NCBI RefSeq assembly: GCF_003013405.1
Contig: NZ_PXZL01000003.1
Span: 1 to 64,000 of the forward strand
Direction of reading: 5' to 3'
Length of the DNA: 64,000 nt
From: Brevibacillus formosus
GTDB taxonomy: Bacteria > Bacillota > Bacilli > Brevibacillales > Brevibacillaceae
Under the pieces are notes generated by a model. That model was not told the DNA's origin and did no database searches. It was given only the letters and a program-made list of their open reading frames with translations. How positions within the stretch are numbered: the stretch's first letter is position 1; every line of letters starts with the position of its first letter. Of the stretch, positions 48,584 to 56,858 are shown piece by piece. Both the position numbers and the translations under genes were made by a program.

Positions 48584-50400
48584 GAACAAGCATTGTACTC
48601 AAGCTGTTTCTACTTACTACGGGATTATGCTTGTTTGTGATCGCAAGCATTTTTATTGGACAAACCGTATTTTTCGAGCAGTATTATGTGCATCAAAAGG
48701 TAGAAAAGGTGAAGGAAGCCCTTCAATCCTATCGGCAAAACGAGTTGACTCATGCCGGGGCTTCCCAGGATGAAGTCAGGAAGGAACAGGAGTTTTATCA
48801 AAAGACGAATGCCTGGTTTGCTCGATTGGATGATAGAGGCCATTTGAAATACTCGGACGATTTCGAGATGGAGGTCCGTCTGGAGTACACGGAAGACACC
48901 CCTGCTCTTTCTGGCAAATCGATTGTCGTTCCGCTGTACACGGTCATGGATGTGGAAGATGTAACCGCCGATAACCCCTTCCTCGATACTTATGTGAAAG
49001 TGGGACAACAGATTGCCATGGAAGGGATCATGATCGATAATCAATGGTTTGCGCAGCGGATCGGGAGGAGTGTCTCCAATCTCAGAGAGGAAGATCAGCT
49101 GGAGAATCAGCAACTCGTCAAAAAAGAGTATGAGGTCGTCCCGAGATTCAAGAGTGGCACCGAATACCATGAGCGTTATCCCAGCGTTTTGATGCGCGGA
49201 ACCATCACGCAGGTCCGAACACCGCAAGGCGCAGATGTATCCCGCTATACGAACCGCTTATTTCTTGAACGGGTGAAAGCTTTTCAAGCGGATCTTCTAT
49301 ACGGAGATGTTGTGGAGCAAACAAGCACCATAACGGACTTCAAAGAGAACGATATGGAGTACAAAATATTCGTAGAGCGCGTGACCGATCAAACAGGGAA
49401 GCCCGCCTATCTGTTCGCCATGACATCCCTGCAGCCCGTAAACGAAGCGGCGGAGGTCATGAAAAGTTATTACGGCTACATCATTGCGGGTACCTTGCTG
49501 CTCGTTCTGCTCGCCTCCTTCTATTATTCCCGCAGAATAGCAGCTCCTTTGCTCCGCATGGACGACATGACACAAAAAATGGCCAAGCTGGACTTCTCTG
49601 AAAAAATTCCGATCAAGACAGAGGATGAGATCGGCAGCCTGTCACGGAATATTAATCGGCTTTCGGATATGCTGCATGCCCATATTGTCCAGCTGGAGCA
49701 GGATATTGAGAAAGAAAAGCGGCTGGAGCAAACGCGTAAAGAATTTATCGCTGGCGTATCGCATGAGCTGAGAACTCCGCTCAGCGTCATGGAAAGCTGC
49801 CTTTACATTCTGAAGGATAAGGCGGACAGCCCGAAGCGGGACTATTATTTTGCTGCGATGGAAGATGAAGTGAAGAAGATGAACCTGCTGGTTACGGATA
49901 TGCTGGAATTGGCAAAATATGAATCTGGTACGTATAGAATGCAGATGGATGCGTTCCGGATTGATGTGCTGCTGGAGCAAATCTGCGTAAAGCTGGTACC
50001 GGACCTCGCCGGTAAGCAGTTGCGGTTGCACCACCGCTTAGCCCCAGTCGAAGTCATCGCCAATCAGCATCGAATCGAGCAGGTGATCGTGAATTTCCTG
50101 ACAAACGCCATACGCTACACGCCTGAACAAGAGGATATTGTCATCTCGACGGTTGAAGCGGAGGATATCGTCAAGATTTGCATCGAAAACAAAGGCGTCC
50201 ATATTCCGGCCGAGCAGTTGGAGAAGATATGGGATCGTTTCTACCGCGTCGAGCATTCCCGCAACCGTTCGACCGGAGGAACCGGATTGGGTCTCGCGAT
50301 CTCCAAGCAGATACTAGAACTGCATGGAGCGGTCTATGGGGCAACGAATACGGAGGAAGGCGTCCTGTTCTATTTTGAATTGAAGAAAACAAAAGTGTAG
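48580..50400 (+). CDS. Membrane sensor histidine kinase
   Basis: A 606-residue kinase. A first membrane helix (about 8-30) and a second (about 297-317) enclose an extracytoplasmic sensor region of about 265 residues without a recognised fold. A HAMP segment follows, then the HisKA motif VSHELRTPLS with His395, the N box NFLTNAIRYTP and a GGTGLGLAI ATP lid. It starts inside the stop of the regulator gene. The large extracytoplasmic domain suggests it senses an envelope or extracellular signal. The stop codon lies inside a terminator stem. Confidence 0.92.
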   Translation: MRTSIVLKLFLLTTGLCLFVIASIFIGQTVFFEQYYVHQKVEKVKEALQSYRQNELTHAGASQDEVRKEQEFYQKTNAWFARLDDRGHLKYSDDFEMEVRLEYTEDTPALSGKSIVVPLYTVMDVEDVTADNPFLDTYVKVGQQIAMEGIMIDNQWFAQRIGRSVSNLREEDQLENQQLVKKEYEVVPRFKSGTEYHERYPSVLMRGTITQVRTPQGADVSRYTNRLFLERVKAFQADLLYGDVVEQTSTITDFKENDMEYKIFVERVTDQTGKPAYLFAMTSLQPVNEAAEVMKSYYGYIIAGTLLLVLLASFYYSRRIAAPLLRMDDMTQKMAKLDFSEKIPIKTEDEIGSLSRNINRLSDMLHAHIVQLEQDIEKEKRLEQTRKEFIAGVSHELRTPLSVMESCLYILKDKADSPKRDYYFAAMEDEVKKMNLLVTDMLELAKYESGTYRMQMDAFRIDVLLEQICVKLVPDLAGKQLRLHHRLAPVEVIANQHRIEQVIVNFLTNAIRYTPEQEDIVISTVEAEDIVKICIENKGVHIPAEQLEKIWDRFYRVEHSRNRSTGGTGLGLAISKQILELHGAVYGATNTEEGVLFYFELKKTKV

Positions 50401-50423
50401 AACTTCGGTTCTGCACTTTTTTT
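50394..50423 (+). terminator. Terminator with TTCG tetraloop overlapping the kinase stop codon
   Basis: Arms AGTGTAGAAC (50394-50403) and GTTCTGCACT (50408-50417) form a 10-bp stem with one G-T wobble around a TTCG loop, followed by six T. The TAG stop of the kinase lies inside the left arm. Confidence 0.9.
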
Positions 50424-50520
50424 ATTGCGTTTCTACCCAATCTGCACACGATCTGCATCTGATCTTGATCTTTGACGGTTACTCTTTACCTTGTTCAAGA
50501 CGAAAGGGGAAAGATGAAAG

Positions 50521-51207
50521 ATGAAAGTGCAAAAGAAAATGATGGGTATTACACTGTTCGCCATGGTCGCCTTGTCGGCTGCGGCATGTGGCACCAATGG
50601 ACAACCACCCGCTTCCGAGATTACCAGGCAGGCCGGGGACATCTCCACTCCGGAGCAAACCTCATATGCATCACTGTATCAAACAAGCGTTTTTCTCGGA
50701 GATTCCATTACGGAGGGATTGTCTTACCATGATGTGCTGAAAGAGAAGAACGTGCTTGCAGGTGCAGGGAAGACAGCAGAATTCGCACTGGAGGATGTGG
50801 ACGAATTAGTCAAGCGAAAGCCCGAGCATATTTTTATCCAGCTAGGTTCGGACGACATTTTATGGCCGACCGACCATCCTAAGGAATATTCGTTGTCGTA
50901 CTACGCTAAATTAATCGATCGCATCAAAGAAAGACTTCCGGAGGCGTCCATCACGATTCTTTCCGTTACCCCGGTTACGGATAAGGCAGAAAAAGCGGAG
51001 CCCCGCTATCAAAATATCGGCGACTACAATAAGGGACTGAAGGAGCTGGCAAGCAAGGTACAAGTCGGATACATCGATGTGTCGTCAATTGTGGCCGATC
51101 GTCCTGAAATGTACGATGCGGACGGCATTCATTTCCAAGCCCAGTTTTATCCGGTCCTGCTCGATTATATAAAAGATGAACTGGGTCGTAAGAAGATCGC
51201 AAAATAG
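50521..51207 (+). CDS. SGNH/GDSL-type hydrolase lipoprotein
   Basis: A 228-residue protein with a type II signal peptide (basic start, hydrophobic 9-19, lipobox ending AAAC with Cys23), so probably anchored outside the membrane. The GDSL block FLGDSITEG gives nucleophile Ser62, and DADGIHF near the C-terminus supplies the Asp/His pair. The third block reads GSDD where the family usually has GxND, an Asn-to-Asp change. AAAGGGG lies 10 bases before the ATG; an earlier ATG at 50514 is in another frame. It is the first gene of a four-gene set with an MBOAT acyltransferase, suggesting acyl transfer or deacylation on a surface polymer. Confidence 0.85.
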   Translation: MKVQKKMMGITLFAMVALSAAACGTNGQPPASEITRQAGDISTPEQTSYASLYQTSVFLGDSITEGLSYHDVLKEKNVLAGAGKTAEFALEDVDELVKRKPEHIFIQLGSDDILWPTDHPKEYSLSYYAKLIDRIKERLPEASITILSVTPVTDKAEKAEPRYQNIGDYNKGLKELASKVQVGYIDVSSIVADRPEMYDADGIHFQAQFYPVLLDYIKDELGRKKIAK

Positions 51208-51228
51208 CGGCGCGGGAGGAAACGAACG

Positions 51229-52635
51229 TTGGTATTCAGCAGTCTGATTTTCCTGTTTCAATTCTTGCCCGCCGTGCTGCTCGTTTATTATATGTCGCCC
51301 AAAAAGCTGAAAAATACTGTTCTGTTCGCAGCCAGCCTTATCTTTTATGCATGGGGCGAACCGGTATATATCATCATCATGATTTTTACAACCGTCTTTG
51401 ATTATTTCAACGGACTCGTGATTGACAAGTACAGTCACCGCAAGCCGATCGCCAGAGCAGTGTTGTTCGGCTCCATCTGCGGCAGTTTGGCGATTCTCGG
51501 TTTCTTCAAATATGCCGGGTTTGTCGTCTCGAATGTGAATGATCTATTCGGTCTGCAAATACAGGTGGCTGATCTGCCACTACCCGTCGGTATTTCCTTT
51601 TATACGTTCCAAACGATGTCCTATGTAGTGGATGTATACCTTCGTAGGGTGCCGGCACAACGAAATTTCGTCGCTTTCGGCACTTACGTCACGATGTTTC
51701 CCCAGCTGGTCGCAGGTCCGATCGTCAAATATGGGGATATCGCGGAGCAACTGGTCATTCGTAAAGTGACGCTGGAGCGGTTCGGAGAAGGAGCGGAATG
51801 GTTCATCCGGGGATTGGCCAAAAAAGTACTGCTAGCCAACAATATTGGACTCTTATGGACGAATGTGAAATCGACGCCGATGGAGGACTTGACTGTCCTT
51901 TCCACGTGGCTCGGCATTCTGGCGTTTACGTTACAAATTTATTTCGATTTCAGCGGGTATTCGGATATGGCGCGCGGGCTCGGCAAAATGTTCGGTTTCG
52001 AATTCCCAGAAAACTTCAAGCATCCGTATATTTCACGAAGCGTTACGGAATTTTGGCGCAGGTGGCATATTTCCCTCGGTTCCTGGTTCCGGGAGTATGT
52101 CTATATTCCGCTCGGCGGCAACCGGATGGGTTTGGGCAAGCAGTTCCGCAACCTCTTGATCGTATGGTTCTTAACTGGTCTGTGGCATGGAGCGAGCTGG
52201 AACTTTATCGTCTGGGGCTTGTATTTCGGCTGTTTCGTTGCAGTTGAGAAGCTATTTTTGCTGAAGCGGCTGAATCGCTGGCCGAAATGGGCAGGTCATC
52301 TCTACACGCTGCTGATTGTCGTTGTCGGGTGGGTTCTTTTTGAATTCGAACATTTACCTTCCGCGTGGATGTTCATCCGTGCGATGTTTGGTTTCGGTGA
52401 GCACGATTGGGTGGATGGCCAGGCGCTCTACGACCTGACGACGTATGGGGGATTGCTCGTTCTGTTGGCCTTGTGCGCGACACCGCTCCCTCGGAAAGTA
52501 TTGGAGCAAATGAAAGCGCGATGGAATTCGGTAGGCATGATCGTTGCTTTGGTGCTTTCTATCATCAGTTTGGTTTTGTCATCAGCTTATTTGGTCTTTG
52601 AGGATTACAATCCATTCTTATATTTTCGGTTTTGA
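51229..52635 (+). CDS. MBOAT family membrane O-acyltransferase (AlgI/PatA-like)
   Basis: A 468-residue multispanning protein. The conserved block LWHGASWNFIVWG contains the invariant MBOAT histidine (His320), and the PLPVGISFYTFQ and MFPQLVAGPI segments are typical of the AlgI/PatA/DltB branch. These enzymes pass acyl groups, usually acetyl, across the membrane for O-acylation of alginate, peptidoglycan or teichoic acids. The start is TTG, 9 bases after GGGAGG. An AlgJ/DHHW-like partner follows 15 bases downstream, the usual pairing in such systems. The acceptor polymer cannot be told from the sequence. Confidence 0.9.
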   Translation: MVFSSLIFLFQFLPAVLLVYYMSPKKLKNTVLFAASLIFYAWGEPVYIIIMIFTTVFDYFNGLVIDKYSHRKPIARAVLFGSICGSLAILGFFKYAGFVVSNVNDLFGLQIQVADLPLPVGISFYTFQTMSYVVDVYLRRVPAQRNFVAFGTYVTMFPQLVAGPIVKYGDIAEQLVIRKVTLERFGEGAEWFIRGLAKKVLLANNIGLLWTNVKSTPMEDLTVLSTWLGILAFTLQIYFDFSGYSDMARGLGKMFGFEFPENFKHPYISRSVTEFWRRWHISLGSWFREYVYIPLGGNRMGLGKQFRNLLIVWFLTGLWHGASWNFIVWGLYFGCFVAVEKLFLLKRLNRWPKWAGHLYTLLIVVVGWVLFEFEHLPSAWMFIRAMFGFGEHDWVDGQALYDLTTYGGLLVLLALCATPLPRKVLEQMKARWNSVGMIVALVLSIISLVLSSAYLVFEDYNPFLYFRF

Positions 52636-52650
52636 GGGGAGGGAGCGGAC

Positions 52651-53790
52651 TTGACCAGATATGACAAACGGACACAAGCCGTGACGGGCTTGTTGTTCTT
52701 GCTGTTTATCCTCGTGGTGGCCGTTTTGAACATACTGACCCCTGATCAGGCATTCTCGGAATCGGAAAACAGGGTGCTCGAAAAGAGGCCGTCATTTTCG
52801 CTGCGATCACTGCTGGCGGGGAAGTTCACTTCTGATTACGAGACTTATATTACCGATCAATTTGCTTTCCGCGACGTTTGGATCGGGCTAAAAACGGATG
52901 CGGATCGTGTTATGGGCAAAAGTGAAAGCAACGGTGTTTATCTGGGCAAGGATGGGTACCTGATTCAACATTTCTCATCGCCGCTGGAAACAGAGGTGAA
53001 TGATAGAGTTCAGGCCATCCAGTCGATTCACCAGACAACGCCTGACGTTCGCAAGTATATCATGCTAGTACCGACCGCCGCCGCGTTGCTTCGGGATAAA
53101 CTGCCCGCCAACGCACCAATGGGTGACGAATATGCTGCGCTGAACCGAGTTCGTCAATCGCTTCCGTCTGGCATTCGCTTCGTTGATGTTTATCCCGCGC
53201 TGTATGCAGGACGCGAAGAAGCCATTTTTTATAAAACGGATCACCATTGGACGAGCAAAGGCGCTTATGATGCATATCGGGTGTTGTGCAAGCAGATGGG
53301 GATTGTTCCAAAAGACGAAGCTGCGTTCAACATTCGGCAGGTAACGGATGCATTCTACGGATCACTCTATTCGAAAAGCGGCTTTCGCCATCTGCAGCCT
53401 GATCGTATCGATCTATATCTGCCAAAAGAGGAAAGCAAAAAGAAGGTGGAGTACGTGGACGAAGGCCGTAGTACGGATTCCTTGTACCAGATGGACAATC
53501 TGTCCAAAAAGGATAAGTATGCGGTATTCCTGAATGGCAACCATGCACTGGTCCGAATCACAACGGACCATCCGGGTGGGAAGAAGCTGCTGGTCGTGAA
53601 AGATTCGTACGCCAATAGCCTGATTCCTTTTTTGGCCGAACACTTCGCAGAGATTGATGTCGTTGACCTTCGCTATAATGAGGAATCTGTAACAAAGCTC
53701 ATACAAGATCGGCAGTTTCATGAGATGCTATTCCTTTACAACGTTAAAACGTTTTTTGAAGACACCTCTATACTGAACATCATGGAGTGA
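52651..53790 (+). CDS. DHHW/AlgJ-like SGNH acyltransferase partner
   Basis: A 379-residue protein with one N-terminal membrane segment (about 12-29) and an extracytoplasmic domain. The SESENRVLEKRP and DQFAFRD segments and the TDHHWT motif (Asp197, His198, His199) mark the DHHW family related to AlgJ/AlgX. KDSYANS places the likely serine nucleophile at Ser319. Such proteins work with an MBOAT protein and complete the acyl transfer outside the membrane. It starts with TTG after GGGGAGGGAG. The stop overlaps the upstream region of the next gene. Confidence 0.87.
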   Translation: MTRYDKRTQAVTGLLFLLFILVVAVLNILTPDQAFSESENRVLEKRPSFSLRSLLAGKFTSDYETYITDQFAFRDVWIGLKTDADRVMGKSESNGVYLGKDGYLIQHFSSPLETEVNDRVQAIQSIHQTTPDVRKYIMLVPTAAALLRDKLPANAPMGDEYAALNRVRQSLPSGIRFVDVYPALYAGREEAIFYKTDHHWTSKGAYDAYRVLCKQMGIVPKDEAAFNIRQVTDAFYGSLYSKSGFRHLQPDRIDLYLPKEESKKKVEYVDEGRSTDSLYQMDNLSKKDKYAVFLNGNHALVRITTDHPGGKKLLVVKDSYANSLIPFLAEHFAEIDVVDLRYNEESVTKLIQDRQFHEMLFLYNVKTFFEDTSILNIME

Positions 53791-53795
53791 ATGTA

Positions 53796-54269
53796 ATGAA
53801 GCGATTTTTGTCTGTCCTGCTTATGTTTGCTATCGGAATGGGAATGTTGGCCGGATGCTCCAGTGACGGCGGGACTACCGAAGAACTATCGGCTGCAAAA
53901 GTGGGAGAAAAAATTCAACAAACAATAAGTTTTCAGGATATGAAACAAGGGGATCTGGAGAAACTGCAAAAGTTGTATCACATCGAGGCAGAAGAAGTGG
54001 AAGATTTCATCCTGTACACGGCCTCATCGAATGTGAAAGCGGATGAACTGGCTGTTATCAAAGTCAAAAATACAAACGACACTGAAAATATAACAGAGAA
54101 AATACAACAACGGATCGAGGCACAAACAATCAAATTTAAAGACTATCGCCCAGAGGAGTATTTTCTCATCGAAAAGCATGTATTGAAAACGAAAGGGCAG
54201 TTTGTTTTATTCGCGGTGTCGAAAGAGGTTGATCAAATAGAATCTGTGTTTGATGGAGCTCTGAAGTAA
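53796..54269 (+). CDS. DUF4358 family lipoprotein
   Basis: A 157-residue lipoprotein: signal peptide 1-20, lipobox LAGC with Cys21, then a small alpha/beta domain resembling DUF4358 proteins, which often lie beside MBOAT/DHHW pairs. The ATG at 53796 is chosen because GGAG (53784-53787) lies 8 bases upstream; an in-frame GTG at 53787 overlaps that GGAG. It follows the DHHW gene by 5 bases, so it is the last gene of the operon. Biochemical role unknown. Confidence 0.78.
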   Translation: MKRFLSVLLMFAIGMGMLAGCSSDGGTTEELSAAKVGEKIQQTISFQDMKQGDLEKLQKLYHIEAEEVEDFILYTASSNVKADELAVIKVKNTNDTENITEKIQQRIEAQTIKFKDYRPEEYFLIEKHVLKTKGQFVLFAVSKEVDQIESVFDGALK

Positions 54270-54340
54270 AAACATGAAAGGACCTGTCCTGAAATTGTGT
54301 ATGAAGGAGCCCCAGAAATACGTTTTGATAAATAGGAAAA

Positions 54341-54375
54341 TAAAAAGACACTCCTCGAATAATTTAGGAGTGTCT
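54341..54375 (-). terminator. Intrinsic terminator of the minus-strand cysteine-rich gene
   Basis: A perfect 10-bp stem (AGACACTCCT at 54346-54355, AGGAGTGTCT at 54366-54375, loop 10) has its T-run on the minus strand (AAAAA at 54341-54345 read as TTTTT). In the plus direction only TATG follows, so it serves chiefly the minus-strand gene at 54453-54626. Confidence 0.8.
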
Positions 54376-54452
54376 ATGAAGTCCAAGATTGATGTTGGGA
54401 CTATACTTACGCAATTTGTTTGAAGACAATGATCGTTCTATTTAGAGGATGG

Positions 54453-54626
54453 TCACATTATTGGGGGGTGGCTAGGGCAACAATAACCGCAGCCATCATC
54501 CCAGCAACAAGGGAAACAGCGTCTAGCACGTGATTGATATTGCCCATGGGATTCATATGGTTGATATCGCACCAATTGACCTTTTACTTTCTTGAATTTC
54601 TTTGATTTAGATTTCTTCTTTTTCAT
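54453..54626 (-). CDS. Small cysteine-rich, lysine-rich protein of unknown function (57 aa)
   Basis: This is an ATG-to-TGA frame of 57 codons with a textbook AAAGGAGG ribosome-binding site (minus strand of 54636-54643) 9 bases before the ATG and an intrinsic terminator downstream, so it is very likely a real gene. The protein begins with a run of Lys and Ser (11 Lys in the first 15 residues or so), has a Gln/Tyr/Arg-rich middle and ends in a cysteine cluster C-x2-CC-x4-C-x2-CC (Cys37 to Cys50). There is no signal peptide. It could be a spore coat or metal-binding protein, or a precursor peptide; I do not recognise a family. No modifying enzyme gene lies next to it. Confidence 0.72.
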   Translation of the reverse strand: MKKKKSKSKKFKKVKGQLVRYQPYESHGQYQSRARRCFPCCWDDGCGYCCPSHPPIM

Positions 54627-54635
54627 GAGGTACTT

Positions 54636-54683
54636 CCTCCTTTATAACGATCTAAGATAACTTATTAACAAAATTCACCTCCT
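54636..54683 (-). promoter_or_regulatory. Two Shine-Dalgarno sites and a possible nine-codon leader ahead of the cysteine-rich gene
   Basis: On the minus strand a nine-base AGGAGGTGA (54683 to 54675), fully complementary to the 16S rRNA tail, precedes a TTG by a suitable distance. That TTG opens nine codons ending in TAA at 54644-54642, directly abutting the AGGAGG that serves the cysteine-rich gene. A short leader peptide coupled to the downstream gene is possible; it is inference. Confidence 0.4.
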
Positions 54684-54824
54684 GATTGGACGAGTGCTTG
54701 GATTTGTAAAAAAATGGACGTTAAAAACTGCAGGCGCATGTTTCAACCTGGCAAGCCTATTCTTCTTCTCACTTCTTATGTTTTAATGGAAAAAGAAGTC
54801 GAGTAGCTATGGAAGAGGGATTAC

Positions 54825-56780
54825 ATGAAGCGTCTAACGATCGGCTTGTTTGCCCATGTGGATGCGGGCAAGACTACTTTCGCCGAACAGTTGCTATACC
54901 ATACGAACAGCATCCGGTCGCGGGGCCGGGTGGATCATCAAGATGCCTTTTTGGACAGCCACGATATCGAGAAGAAAAGAGGCATTACCGTGTTCGCCGA
55001 TCAGGCGGTTATGCACCATAAGGGCGACGTTTATTATTTGATCGACACGCCTGGACACGTCGATTTTTCTTCCGAGATGGAGCGGGCGATCGGGGTCATG
55101 GATTACGCGATCGTGATTGTCAGTGCGGTAGAAGGTGTTCAGGGTCATACCGAGACAGTCTGGCAGTTGTTGCGCAAACATCGGATACCGACATTTTTCT
55201 TCATCAATAAAACAGATCGGATCGGTGCGGATGCCAGCAGGACGGAAGAGGAGATACGCAGTCAGTTGACTCGGGATGTCTGTTGCATCAAAGACAACTT
55301 CGCCAACGGTATGGTCAGCGAAGGGCTACGAGAAATGATGACAGAGCGGAACGACTCACTGCTGGAAGCATTTTTAGAGGAAAGGGACGATCAAGAATTC
55401 TGGCTGGGTGCCTTGCAGGAGATGATACGAGAAGGTCGACTTTTCCCTTGTACCTACGGCTCGGCACTACAGGATGATGGTGTGGTAGATTTCCTGAATC
55501 AGCTGTCCTTATTGACAACTGCATCATATGACGAGACGACTCCGTTCGGGGGGCGCATTTATAAAATTCAACACGCAGCAAACGGGTTGAGACTAACGTT
55601 CGTCAAAGCGTTGAGCGGCAAGCTGAAGGTACGGGAGCTGCTTGGCTATGAGAGCGGTGGACTTCGATACGAAGAGAAGATTACCCAAATCTTATTGTTT
55701 ACTGGTAGGAAATCACACTCGGTAGAACAAGTAGCTGCCGGCGATTTGTTCGCGGTCGTGGGCTTGTCCGAGGCCGAAGCTGGACAAGGGGTGGGGCTCT
55801 ACTCAGACAAGTTCGCTTATGAGACGGAGCCGACACTACAGTCCAAAGTACAGTTTGAGGAATCACTTCATGTGCAGCAAGTGCTCGGTGCGTTTCGCAT
55901 TCTGAATGCGGAGGACCCGTCTCTCAATGTGGTTTGGGAAGAGAGTTTGCAAGAGATTCACATTCGCGTCATGGGAATGATCCAATTAGAAGTGCTGGAG
56001 CAGGTGGTGAAGGAACGCTTCGGTTTCGTTGTCTCTTTCGGCCAACCGGAAATCTTGTATAAAGAAACGATACAGTCTGCTGTGACGGGGTATGGACACT
56101 TCGAGCCGCTCAGGCATTACGCGGAGGTGCACCTCCTGCTTGAACCGGGAGAGCGAGGCAGCGGAATCCACTTCACTAGCGTATGTCATCCTGATGAATT
56201 GAGTTTTAACTACCAGAATCTGGTTCAGTCTCATCTCTACGAACGGGAGCATCATGGGCTATTGACAGGAATGCCGGTCACCGACATGAAAATTACACTC
56301 CTAAGAGGTCGTGCGCATAACGAACATACGCATGGGGGCGACTTTCGTGAGGCCACCTTTCGCGCGTTGCGGCAAGGGCTGGAGAAAGCGGAGAATATGC
56401 TGTTAGAACCATATTATGACTTCAAAATAAAGGTGGGAATGAACGAGATGGGGAGGGTACTCTCGGATATTCAGCGCGCCTCAGGTTCGTTCGAGCCACC
56501 GCAGATGTCGGATACGCATGCGGTCATTACGGGAAGGGTGCCCGTAGCAACATTCATGAATTACAGCACCGAATTCGCTTCTTTCACGCATGGACGAGGC
56601 AGCATCCGCTGTGTATTTGGCGGGTACGATCGCTGCCATAACGCAGAGGAAGTAATGAAAAGGAAACGCTATGAAAAGGATGCAGATCCGGTTTATACCT
56701 CCTCCTCGATCTTTTGCGCCAAAGGGGCAGGCTACTCGGTGCCGTGGGATGAGGCAGAAGCCAAGATGCATCTGCTCTAA
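54825..56780 (+). CDS. Tet(M)-like ribosomal protection GTPase (EF-G family)
   Basis: A 651-residue translation-factor GTPase with G1 AHVDAGKTT (10-18), the RGIT switch I, DTPGH and NKTD motifs. Length and architecture fit ribosomal protection proteins such as Tet(M) (about 640 aa) rather than EF-G (about 690). These remove tetracycline from the ribosome. Chromosomal copies in Bacillales are often divergent and may act on other ribosome-bound drugs or stalls. GAGGG lies 7 bases before the ATG. It is a single-gene unit, divergent from the cysteine-rich gene and convergent with the Crp-like genes. Whether it gives resistance is not decided by the sequence. Confidence 0.82.
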   Translation: MKRLTIGLFAHVDAGKTTFAEQLLYHTNSIRSRGRVDHQDAFLDSHDIEKKRGITVFADQAVMHHKGDVYYLIDTPGHVDFSSEMERAIGVMDYAIVIVSAVEGVQGHTETVWQLLRKHRIPTFFFINKTDRIGADASRTEEEIRSQLTRDVCCIKDNFANGMVSEGLREMMTERNDSLLEAFLEERDDQEFWLGALQEMIREGRLFPCTYGSALQDDGVVDFLNQLSLLTTASYDETTPFGGRIYKIQHAANGLRLTFVKALSGKLKVRELLGYESGGLRYEEKITQILLFTGRKSHSVEQVAAGDLFAVVGLSEAEAGQGVGLYSDKFAYETEPTLQSKVQFEESLHVQQVLGAFRILNAEDPSLNVVWEESLQEIHIRVMGMIQLEVLEQVVKERFGFVVSFGQPEILYKETIQSAVTGYGHFEPLRHYAEVHLLLEPGERGSGIHFTSVCHPDELSFNYQNLVQSHLYEREHHGLLTGMPVTDMKITLLRGRAHNEHTHGGDFREATFRALRQGLEKAENMLLEPYYDFKIKVGMNEMGRVLSDIQRASGSFEPPQMSDTHAVITGRVPVATFMNYSTEFASFTHGRGSIRCVFGGYDRCHNAEEVMKRKRYEKDADPVYTSSSIFCAKGAGYSVPWDEAEAKMHLL

Positions 56781-56834
56781 TCAGAACCGGACAGGGCTGT
56801 ATCAAGAGTTTCAAGAGTTATTTTCAATACAGAG

Positions 56835-56858
56835 GGGCGAGCTGATTAGGCTTCGCCC
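56835..56858. terminator. Possible bidirectional terminator between convergent genes
   Basis: GGGCGAGC (56835-56842) pairs with GC-T-TCGCCC (56850-56858) around a 7-base loop with one bulged T. It lies between the GTPase stop and the stop of the convergent Crp-like gene. Neither side has a long T-run, so the call is weak. Confidence 0.4.

Noticed and set aside
48625..49227. 200-codon minus-strand open frame opposite the sensor kinase
   Set aside because: Shadow of a well-supported kinase gene, no translation signals.
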